This document shows positions 54,405-60,462 of a stretch of DNA of 64,000 nucleotides, in pieces. Source of the DNA: Oscillospiraceae bacterium. GTDB lineage: Bacteria > Bacillota > Clostridia > Oscillospirales > Ruminococcaceae. The stretch covers positions 1-64,000 of the forward strand of contig SFFJ01000001.1 of assembly GCA_004557855.1 (NCBI GenBank). The letters run 5' to 3'. The position numbers and the translations under genes are program-made. Each line of letters starts with the position of its first letter. Position 1 is the first letter of the stretch. The notes beneath the pieces are model-generated. The model searched no databases, was not told where the DNA came from, and saw nothing but the letters and a program-made list of their open reading frames with translations.

Positions 54405-55952
54405 CTGAAACACAAGAACAATGCGGTCCTGGCCGCAAACCGAATTAAGATCATAGAGAAGATGCGGGAAGCTGCAATTTCCGTCCTGCCCATCGTTGTG
54501 ATCGTCCTGCTGCTGTGCCTTACCATTGCACCGGTCGGCAATGATCTGCTTCTCTGCTTTATGATCGGCACCATCTTCGTTATCGCCGGCATGGGGATGT
54601 TCTCATTGGGTGCGGAAGCCTCCATGACCCCCATCGGCAACCGCATCGGTACGGCGCTTACCAAGACCCGCAACCTGCCGCTGATTTTGATTGTCAGCTT
54701 CCTTTTGGGCTTTGCCGTTACCATCGCCGAGCCTGACCTTCAGGTGCTGGCCGAAACGGTCCCCCACATCAATAATACCGTTCTGCTGGTCACGGTCGGC
54801 CTCGGCGTGGGTTTTTTCCTTTCGGTCTGTATGCTGCGTATCGTCACCGGTGTAAAGCTGCGCTGGCTGCTTATTGCCTTCTACGGCATCGTATTTATTC
54901 TGGCCTCCCTGGCCGCCCCGGATTTTTTAAGCGTTGCGTTTGACTCCGGCGGCGTGACCACCGGCCCGATGACCGTTCCCTTTATTCTGGCGCTGGGCGT
55001 CGGTGTTTCCTACATACGAAGCGACGCCCGTGCCGAAGCGGACAGCTTCGGTCTGGTCGCGCTCTGCTCCATCGGGCCTATTTTGGCGGTGCTTATTTTG
55101 AGCTTCTTCTATGCCGAAAGCAGCGGTTCTTTGGATATTGCCGCATCCTCCTTTGCCGATACCGCTGCCATCGGGGCCGCCTACCTGCATGAGCTGCCGC
55201 AGTTTATGGGCGAAATGGCGATAGCGCTGCTGCCCATTGTCGTTATCTTTTTTGCGTTCCAGCTGCTTACCCTGCATATGTCCGGGCGAAGCCTTGCCAA
55301 GATCCTCATCGGTATTTTTTACACCTATGTGGGGCTGGTGCTGTTCCTCACCGGCGTCAATGTCGGCTTTTCCGCACTGGGCGAGGTACTGGGCGCCGGG
55401 CTTGCCACCGGCTGGACCCGCTGGCTGCTGATCCCCCTTTCGATGCAGCTGGGCTGGTTCATCATTTCGGCGGAGCCCGCCGTTACCGTTCTGGAGCATC
55501 AGATCGAAGAAGTCAGTGCAGGGACCGTCCCCGGCAGCGCCATCAAGCGCAGCCTTTCCATCGCCATTGCGCTGGCCATGGGACTTTCTATGCTGCGGGT
55601 GCTTACCGGCATCTCGATCATGTGGTTCCTTGTGCCGGGCTACGCCATCGCATTGGGGCTTTCCTTCTTCGTCCCGGATCTCTACACCGCCATTGCGTTT
55701 GACTCCGGCGGGGTGGCCTCCGGCCCGATGACCGCCACCTTTATGCTGCAATTTATGATCGGCGCTTCTACCGTCATCGGCGGCAACCCGTTGGTAGATG
55801 CCTTCGGCGTGGTGGCCATGGTGGCCATGATGCCCCTGATTTCCATTCAAATGGTCGGCTTTATTTACAGCCGCCGCGCCGAGCCCGAAATCACCCGTGA
55901 GCATTACGGTGATGATGAGATCATTGAGCTGTGGGAGGTGAACGCCGCATGA
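54405..55952 (+). CDS. DUF1538 integral membrane protein (two repeats)
   Basis: About 515 aa if translation begins at the CTG at 54405, 8 nt after AAGGAG; the only upstream in-frame start is a GTG at 54330 beside the promoter. The protein has about 12-14 membrane segments in two homologous halves. The repeat signature occurs twice: VAFDSGGVTTGPMTVPF near 190 and IAFDSGGVASGPMTATF near 450; each half also has an AEP-type motif (TIAEPDLQVL and ISAEPAVTVL). DUF1538 proteins are presumed transporters of unknown substrate. The stop overlaps the start of a PII-like protein, so the pair is probably a regulated transport system. Confidence 0.85.
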   Translation: MKHKNNAVLAANRIKIIEKMREAAISVLPIVVIVLLLCLTIAPVGNDLLLCFMIGTIFVIAGMGMFSLGAEASMTPIGNRIGTALTKTRNLPLILIVSFLLGFAVTIAEPDLQVLAETVPHINNTVLLVTVGLGVGFFLSVCMLRIVTGVKLRWLLIAFYGIVFILASLAAPDFLSVAFDSGGVTTGPMTVPFILALGVGVSYIRSDARAEADSFGLVALCSIGPILAVLILSFFYAESSGSLDIAASSFADTAAIGAAYLHELPQFMGEMAIALLPIVVIFFAFQLLTLHMSGRSLAKILIGIFYTYVGLVLFLTGVNVGFSALGEVLGAGLATGWTRWLLIPLSMQLGWFIISAEPAVTVLEHQIEEVSAGTVPGSAIKRSLSIAIALAMGLSMLRVLTGISIMWFLVPGYAIALGLSFFVPDLYTAIAFDSGGVASGPMTATFMLQFMIGASTVIGGNPLVDAFGVVAMVAMMPLISIQMVGFIYSRRAEPEITREHYGDDEIIELWEVNAA

Positions 55953-56620
55953 ATTACCTGATCTCGGTTGTCAATCCCGGTGCCATGGACCGTGTGTGTG
56001 AGATCGCCGCGGCCCTTGACCTTCCCCAGACCGTCACCCTGCTGGGGCACGGCACCGCCGTACAAAGCATGCTGGATCTTCTCGGCATCGAGTCCACCGA
56101 AAAGCGTGTCATCATGACGGTGGCGAACCCCGAAAAGACCCGAAAATTCATTAAGGAAATGCGCCGGCAGGTGTATATCGGCATCCCGGGACACGGCATC
56201 ATCATGGCTGTCCCCATCAAAAGCGTGGGAGGAGGAAAAACCTTGGCATATCTGAATAACGGCGAGCAACAGTCCGCCCGCTACACCCCCGAATTGAGCG
56301 ATCGCTATGAGCTGATCGTCATCGTGGCCAATGAGGGCCGCACCGACCAGGTGATGAACGCCGCCCGCGCGGCAGGCGCCACCGGCGGTACGGTGCTGCA
56401 CGGGAAAGGCACCGGCAGCCAGAACAAAAAGTTCTACAATGTGTCCATCGCCGCCGAAAAGGAGGTCATCCTAATGGTGGCGCCCAGCGACCGCAAGGCT
56501 GCCATTATGCAGTCGGTGCTGCACCATGCCGGCCCCGATAGCGACGCCGGCGCCGTGCTGTTCTCGCTGCCCGTCAGCGAGGTCGCCGGCTTCGGCCTTA
56601 TGGATGAAGCCGCAGAGTAA
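55949..56620 (+). CDS. PII-like signalling protein with two tandem ferredoxin-like domains
   Basis: 223 aa starting at the ATG inside the DUF1538 stop (ATGA). Domain one (about 1-105) and domain two (about 115-215) each read as a PII-type beta-alpha-beta repeat. The second contains YELIVIVANEGRTDQVMNAA, AGATGGTVLHGKGTGSQ and EKEVILMVAPSDRKAAIMQ, the T-loop and B-loop regions of GlnB-type proteins. The uridylylated Tyr context of GlnB is not evident. It should bind a nucleotide or metabolite and control the DUF1538 membrane protein. Confidence 0.82.
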   Translation: MNYLISVVNPGAMDRVCEIAAALDLPQTVTLLGHGTAVQSMLDLLGIESTEKRVIMTVANPEKTRKFIKEMRRQVYIGIPGHGIIMAVPIKSVGGGKTLAYLNNGEQQSARYTPELSDRYELIVIVANEGRTDQVMNAARAAGATGGTVLHGKGTGSQNKKFYNVSIAAEKEVILMVAPSDRKAAIMQSVLHHAGPDSDAGAVLFSLPVSEVAGFGLMDEAAE

Positions 56621-56641
56621 GCCTTCACCGATATCGAAAAA

Positions 56642-56667
56642 AGATCCGCAGCAGCGGGTCTTTTTTT
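56642..56667 (+). terminator. Terminator of the DUF1538/PII-like operon
   Basis: AGATCCGC, AGCA loop, GCGGGTCT followed by seven T; 22 nt past the stop. Confidence 0.88.
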
Positions 56668-56677
56668 ATTTCCCCTA

Positions 56678-56706
56678 TTGACATTTTACCTCATTATGAT
56701 ATCATA
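56678..56706 (+). promoter_or_regulatory. SPFH-RHH promoter with palindrome over the -10 box
   Basis: -35 TTGACA (56678-56683), 16-nt spacer, -10 TATCAT (56700-56705). The -10 lies inside the palindrome TATGATATCATA (56695-56706), and GATATCA recurs about ten bases downstream. Confidence 0.7.
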
Positions 56707-56733
56707 AAGATATCACAGAAAGGAGTGACAACT

Positions 56734-57738
56734 ATGACTGAAAAATTACTCACCAATAAAAAGAACGGGATGGCCATGCTGCTTTTGTTCCTTGCCGTCA
56801 TCGCCGCGGCCGCTGTGGCCATTATCGTGGGCGCAAATCTCCATCTGCTCGGCCTGATGGTCGCCGGCGTCATTGTCATCAGCCTTATTTGGATTCCCAT
56901 GATCGGCCTGCGCATCCTGAAGCCGCAGGAAGCGCTGGTGCTTACCCTGTTCGGGCGGTACTACGGTACCCTGAAGGGTGAGGGCTACTATTATGTCAAT
57001 CCCTTCTGCACCGGCGTAAACCCCGCCGCCAAGACCCGCTTGAGCCAAAGCGGTGACGTGAAAACGTTGGGCATCAAGGCCACCACCGGCGACAGCAGCG
57101 CCTCCCTTGAGGTCGATACCACCGGCAAAAAGCTCTCCCTCAAGATCATGACCTTGAGCAACAACCGCCAGAAGATCAACGACTGCCTGGGCAACCCCGT
57201 GGAGATCGGCATCGCCGTAACCTGGCGCATTATCGATACCGCCAAGGCTGTGTTCAATGTCGATAACTACAAGGAATTCCTTTCCCTGCAATGCGATAGC
57301 GCCCTGCGCAACATCGTGCGGCTGTACCCTTATGATGTCGCCCCCAATGTCGATACCACCGGTGACGGCATTGCCGATGACGGCAGCCTGCGCGGCTCCA
57401 GCGAACTGGTCGCCTCCCGCATCCGCGGTGAGATCCAGCAGCGGGTAGCGGAAGCCGGTATCGAGATCATCGAGGCCCGCATCACCTACCTTGCCTACGC
57501 CACCGAAATCGCTGCCGTCATGCTGCAGCGTCAGCAGGCCTCCGCCATCATCGATGCCCGCAAGATGATCGTAGAGGGTGCGGTAGGCATGGTGGAAATG
57601 GCGCTGGAGCGTCTTTCCGAAAGCGGCATGGTGGAACTGGATGAGGAGCGCAAGGCCGCTATGGTCAGCAATCTCCTGGTGGTGCTGTGCGGCAACCACG
57701 ATGCCCAGCCGGTCGTCAATTCCGGCAGCCTGTACTGA
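56734..57738 (+). CDS. SPFH (stomatin/prohibitin/flotillin) domain membrane protein
   Basis: 334 aa from the ATG at 56734 (AAAGGAG upstream). Two membrane helices (about 12-60) form a hairpin or anchor. They precede the SPFH domain, which starts at GLRILKPQEALVLTLFGRYYGTL and includes VDTTGKKLSLKIMTLSNNRQ and PVEIGIAVTWRIIDTAKAVF. A helical region (about 225-300) with EIIEARITYLAYATEIAAVM follows. Such proteins organise membrane microdomains or scaffold proteases. It forms a two-gene unit with a ribbon-helix-helix protein. Confidence 0.88.
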   Translation: MTEKLLTNKKNGMAMLLLFLAVIAAAAVAIIVGANLHLLGLMVAGVIVISLIWIPMIGLRILKPQEALVLTLFGRYYGTLKGEGYYYVNPFCTGVNPAAKTRLSQSGDVKTLGIKATTGDSSASLEVDTTGKKLSLKIMTLSNNRQKINDCLGNPVEIGIAVTWRIIDTAKAVFNVDNYKEFLSLQCDSALRNIVRLYPYDVAPNVDTTGDGIADDGSLRGSSELVASRIRGEIQQRVAEAGIEIIEARITYLAYATEIAAVMLQRQQASAIIDARKMIVEGAVGMVEMALERLSESGMVELDEERKAAMVSNLLVVLCGNHDAQPVVNSGSLY

Positions 57739-57744
57739 TCTGCC

Positions 57745-57948
57745 ATGAATGATAACCAGAAAAAGCAGGTACCGCTGCGCCTCTCCCCCAAGCTGTACGC
57801 CGCAATCGCAGCATGGGCGGAAGACGACTTCCGGTCGGTCAACGGGCAGATCGAGTATCTGCTGACCGAGTGCGTGCGCCAGCGAAAGAAAAACGGAAAA
57901 TACGTCTCCGATGAAATCGATGTCCCACCGGAGCTGGATATCGAATAA
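57745..57948 (+). CDS. Arc-like ribbon-helix-helix protein
   Basis: 67 aa, starting 6 nt past the SPFH stop. The N terminus KKQVPLRLSPKLYAAIAAWA gives the DNA-contacting strand (VPLRL) and first helix; FRSVNGQIEYLLTECVRQ the second. Arc/MetJ-type proteins bind short palindromes as dimers or tetramers. The palindrome on the -10 box of the upstream promoter is an obvious candidate target, so it may autoregulate the pair. Confidence 0.82.
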   Translation: MNDNQKKQVPLRLSPKLYAAIAAWAEDDFRSVNGQIEYLLTECVRQRKKNGKYVSDEIDVPPELDIE

Positions 57949-57968
57949 CCACCCCACCGCATCAAATC

Positions 57969-58007
57969 GACCCGCCGCAGCATTTCTGCCGTGACGGGTC
58001 GTTTTGT
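57969..58007. terminator. Bidirectional terminator between RHH gene and ybaK-like gene
   Basis: GACCCG...CGGGTC with an inner CAG/CTG stem, followed by GTTTTGTT on the plus strand; it separates convergent genes. Confidence 0.65.
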
Positions 58008-58011
58008 TCTA

Positions 58012-58494
58012 TTATTGCTCGTTTTCCTGCCAGCCCTTGCAGACATCCACCCACGCCAGCGCACCGGAAAGGGCATACAGCTCCTCGCAGGTCAGCTCTA
58101 TGGCGCTGTTGCTGCTGCCGCAGGCGGGAAACACCGTGGAAAAACGCCGCAGCGAATGATCCAGGCAGGTTTTCACCCCGGCCTTTACCGCAAAGGGGCA
58201 CACCCCGCCCACTGCGTGGCCGATCAGCTCCACCGCCTCCTCCGGGGTCAGCATCTTGGCCTTGCAGCCGAAGGTCTCCTTGAATTTATGGTTATCGATT
58301 TTGGCGTCCCCGGCCGTTACCACCAGCAGCGGGCCGTCCGGCGTCATAAAGGAAAGTGTTTTGGCGATGCGGGCCGGAATGACCCCCACCGTTTGGGCGG
58401 CCAGCTCCACCGTCGCACTGGAGGTATCAAATTCCAGCACCCGATCCTCCATTCCCCTTGCCGCAAAAAACGCTTTCACTTCCCGAATTGACAT
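58012..58494 (-). CDS. YbaK/EbsC-family aminoacyl-tRNA deacylase
   Basis: 160 aa, normal for stand-alone YbaK-type editing domains. Conserved features: TVELAAQTVGVIPARIAKTL near 28-47 with the catalytic Lys, LLVVTAGDAKIDNHKFKE near 57 and HAVGGVCPFA near 92 (GVGGxxPF-type loop). CGSSNSAIELTCEELYAL closes the fold. Family members hydrolyse mischarged tRNAs such as Cys-tRNA-Pro. It lies alone, convergent with the SPFH unit. Confidence 0.88.
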   Translation of the reverse strand: MSIREVKAFFAARGMEDRVLEFDTSSATVELAAQTVGVIPARIAKTLSFMTPDGPLLVVTAGDAKIDNHKFKETFGCKAKMLTPEEAVELIGHAVGGVCPFAVKAGVKTCLDHSLRRFSTVFPACGSSNSAIELTCEELYALSGALAWVDVCKGWQENEQ

Positions 58495-58586
58495 GATCGA
58501 CTCCTCCGTTTACATCATAATGTACCTATCATAGCCCCCCGGCGGAATTTGTCAAGCGTTGTCGGCATATTTTCCCGCAAAAGGTC

Positions 58587-58615
58587 TTGACTCCCACCGC
58601 ATTTCACGGTAAAAT
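58587..58615 (+). promoter_or_regulatory. Promoter of tRNA-Gly
   Basis: -35 TTGACT, 17-nt spacer, -10 TAAAAT, 22 nt before the mature 5' end. Confidence 0.8.
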
Positions 58616-58636
58616 AGATAGGCATCCAAAAGTAAT

Positions 58637-58710
58637 GCAGGCATAGTTCATCGGTAGAATAACGGCTTCCCAAGCCGTGGAGGCGGGTTCGATTCCCGTT
58701 GCCTGCTCCA
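58637..58710 (+). tRNA. tRNA-Gly (anticodon CCC)
   Basis: 74 nt with encoded CCA. Acceptor GCAGGCA pairs with TGCCTGC; anticodon stem ACGGC/GCCGT encloses TTCCCAA, giving CCC. D arm and T loop (TTCGATT) are regular. Confidence 0.96.
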
Positions 58711-58750
58711 AGAGAAAAACCGCCTTCGGGCGGTTTTTCTCTTGGAGCAG
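58703..58750 (+). terminator. 22-bp foldback terminator that includes the tRNA-Gly 3' end
   Basis: Left arm 58703-58724 begins CTGCTCCA, the last eight bases of the tRNA, and runs to ACCGCC. After a TTCG loop the right arm 58729-58750 is its exact complement, ending TTGGAGCAG. The tail GGTTTTTCTC lies within the stem, so the outer pairs may form only in longer transcripts. Confidence 0.8.
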
Positions 58751-59026
58751 AGGGGAGCGCATACTTTCTTGCAGGGTACCATTCCCTGCCCTGATTAAAC
58801 GCGAAAGGGGAACCGCAAAGGTTCCCCTTTCACACTTTCCTCTCCTTGCCATACCGAAAGCCCACCCCTCCCTGTGGGGCGGTTTTTCTCTTGGAGCAAA
58901 GGAGAGCGCATACTTTCTTGCAGGGTACCATTCCCTGCCCTGATCAAACGCGAAAGGGGAACCGCAAAGGTTCCCCTTTCACACTTTCCTCTCCTTGCTG
59001 TGCCAAAAGCCCATGCTACCCTGCGG
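58729..59026 (+). repeat. Two tandem 149-bp repeat units with internal hairpins
   Basis: Unit 1 spans 58729-58877 and unit 2 58878-59026; a third copy starts at 59027 and stops within a dozen bases. Each unit has GGCGGTTTTTCTCTTGGAGCA at its start, a GCAGGG/CCCTGC hairpin, a perfect GAAAGGGGAACC/GGTTCCCCTTTC hairpin (58803-58831; 58952-58980), and ends with a C-rich/GTGGGG or TGCGGGG stem running into the next T tract. Translations of it in any frame look spurious. Confidence 0.85.
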
Positions 59027-59158
59027 GGCGGGTTTTTATATGGGGCAATATACCTTACGGCAGATAATCTTCTAATGGCACCGCCGGTTTTCGCCGCAGG
59101 ATAGGCACATTTCCCAAATAATATCCCCGCATTTTCACCGATTGTTGCAAAAAAACTA

Positions 59159-59187
59159 TTGACACCGTCCGTCTGCGATGCTAATAT
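59159..59187 (+). promoter_or_regulatory. Promoter of the methionine transporter operon
   Basis: Consensus -35 TTGACA (59159-59164), 17-nt spacer, -10 TAATAT (59182-59187). Start expected near 59194, leaving a leader of about 380 nt before the first transporter gene. Confidence 0.85.
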
Positions 59188-59242
59188 TAGTGCATTAAAG
59201 CGACAACACCGCTGTGAAAACGGAGGAAAGGAGAAAGCTGCA

Positions 59243-59347
59243 ATGAAACAGAACTGCTTTATGATGATGGCTATGATGATGCGCATGTGCGGTATGCGCA
59301 CTTTTTCCGATGCAGTTTTTTCCGATCAGTCCATCATCACAGATTAA
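59243..59347 (+). CDS. Methionine-rich leader peptide
   Basis: 34 codons with a strong AAAGGAG ribosome site. Met occupies positions 1, 7, 8, 9, 11, 12, 13, 15 and 18 (start NCFMMMAMMMRMCGM after MKQ), then FSD appears twice (codons 21-23 and 26-28). It lies between the operon promoter and a terminator upstream of the methionine transporter genes. This is the layout of amino-acid leader peptides such as those for trp, his and ilv, here for methionine. No membrane or enzyme motif is present. Stalling at Met codons would leave 59316-59331 free to pair with the terminator. Confidence 0.8.
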   Translation: MKQNCFMMMAMMMRMCGMRTFSDAVFSDQSIITD

Positions 59348-59427
59348 AAACAACGCACCGCTGCGGTGCGGCTATCCTTTGTTTTTAACCGGGAGACTTC
59401 ATCGGAAAGTCACCCGGTTTTTGTTTT
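59302..59427 (+). promoter_or_regulatory. Predicted attenuator: antiterminator and terminator pairing
   Basis: Terminator: AACCGGG (59387-59393) with CCCGGTT (59413-59419), inner GACTT/AAGTC, then TTTTTGTTTT. Antiterminator: TTTCCGAT (59319-59326, also at 59304-59311) is complementary to ATCGGAAA (59401-59408), and AGTC (59328-59331) to GACT (59395-59398), so both cannot form. A CGCACCG/CGGTGCG hairpin (59354-59370) lies just after the leader stop. No S-box or T-box consensus was found. Confidence 0.7.
59387..59427 (+). terminator. Intrinsic terminator in the methionine transporter leader
   Basis: AACCGGG/CCCGGTT stem extended by GACTT/AAGTC and followed by TTTTTGTTTT, 150 nt before the lipoprotein start. 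Confidence 0.8.
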
Positions 59428-59458
59428 ACCAAAATCCCTTCCGAAAGGACGCCTTCCC

Positions 59459-59515
59459 ATGAACCTGCACTTTGAAGCTCTGGTTCGGGCCAATCACCTG
59501 TTGGGCCGAATGTGA
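59459..59515 (+). CDS. Possible second short upstream ORF
   Basis: 18 codons (MNLHFEALVRANHLLGRM) after an AAAGGA 9 nt upstream, lying between the terminator and the first transporter gene and ending in Met-stop. It may be chance; it could influence translation of the downstream gene. Confidence 0.25.
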   Translation: MNLHFEALVRANHLLGRM

Positions 59516-59577
59516 CCGTACCCTGTACCTTTTCGCCCACAGCCAACCGATACACCGAAAAAGAAAGGAAAATCACC

Positions 59578-60438
59578 ATGAAAAAGACTCTCAAGGCTCT
59601 GTTCTCTGCCCTGCTCATCGTTTGCCTGCTGCTGCCGCTGGCCGCCTGCGGTAATTCCTCCGGCGAAGCGACCCTCAAAATCGCCATCCCCAATGACACC
59701 ACCAACGAAGCCCGTGCGCTGCTGCTTTTGCAGGATAAGGGCTACATCAAGCTCAAGGACGGCGCGGGCATCACCGCCACCGTTCTGGATATCGCCGAAA
59801 ACCCCAAGAACATTCAGTTCAGCGAGGTAGAGGCCGCCCAGCTGCCCAACCTGCTGCCCGATGTTGACTATGCCGTCATCAATTCCAACTATGCTATCTC
59901 TGCCGGGCTCAATCCCACCAAGGATGCGCTGGCGCTGGAGGGCTCCTCCTCTGCTTACGCCAATATCCTGGCGGTAAAGGAAGGCAACGAGGAAAATCCC
60001 CTGGTTAAGGCGCTCATCGCAGCCCTTTCCAGCCGGCAGGTCGCCGATTACATCACCGAAAAGTATGACGGCTCCGTTATTTCCGTCGTGGAAAACCCCG
60101 GTGACGGCTATGACCCCGACCTTGATTATTCCGCCATCGCCGGCCAGACCATCACCGTAGCCGCCTCCCCCGCCCCCCACGCCGAGATCCTTGCCGTAGC
60201 CAAGGAGATCCTCGCCGCCAAGGACGTCACCCTTGATATTCAGGAATACAGCGACTATGTCATCCCCAATAACGTGGTAGAGGACGGCACCGTCCTGGCC
60301 AACTACTTCCAGCACACCCCTTACCTCGATGACTTCAACGCCCAGAACGGCACCCACCTTGTTTCCGTTCTTTCCGTCCATGTGGAGCCTCTCGGCCTCT
60401 ACGGCGGCAAGCAGTCCTCCCTCGATGCTCTCAAATAA
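59578..60438 (+). CDS. metQ: Methionine-binding lipoprotein MetQ, circularly permuted
   Basis: 286 aa from the ATG at 59578 (AAAGGA upstream). Signal peptide 1-23 with lipobox LAAC, lipidated Cys24. Residues 32-170 match the second part of canonical MetQ: KIAIPNDTTNEARALLLL, IKLKDGAGITATVLDIAENP, VEAAQLPNLLPDVDYAVIN, AGLNPTKDAL. After a linker (171-189), residues 190-286 match the canonical first part: TITVAASPAPHAEIL, YSDYVIPN, LANYFQHTPYLDDFN and VHVEPLGLY, ending SLDALK. In E. coli MetQ the order is the reverse, with SLDEL joined directly to the VPNDPTN block. The break thus falls at the hinge crossover. The neighbours metN and metI support the function. Confidence 0.9.
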   Translation: MKKTLKALFSALLIVCLLLPLAACGNSSGEATLKIAIPNDTTNEARALLLLQDKGYIKLKDGAGITATVLDIAENPKNIQFSEVEAAQLPNLLPDVDYAVINSNYAISAGLNPTKDALALEGSSSAYANILAVKEGNEENPLVKALIAALSSRQVADYITEKYDGSVISVVENPGDGYDPDLDYSAIAGQTITVAASPAPHAEILAVAKEILAAKDVTLDIQEYSDYVIPNNVVEDGTVLANYFQHTPYLDDFNAQNGTHLVSVLSVHVEPLGLYGGKQSSLDALK

Positions 60439-60462
60439 TTAAAGAACCGGGGTTATAACAGT

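Noticed and set aside
58604..59301. Several ORFs of 70-170 codons across the 149-bp repeats and tRNA-Gly
   Set aside because: They translate a tRNA, terminators and repeats; similar peptides in several frames arise from the repeat itself.
59194..59577. SAM riboswitch or Met T-box upstream of metQ
   Set aside because: No T-box AGGGTGG-type sequence, specifier stem or S-box core could be found; the leader peptide model fits better.
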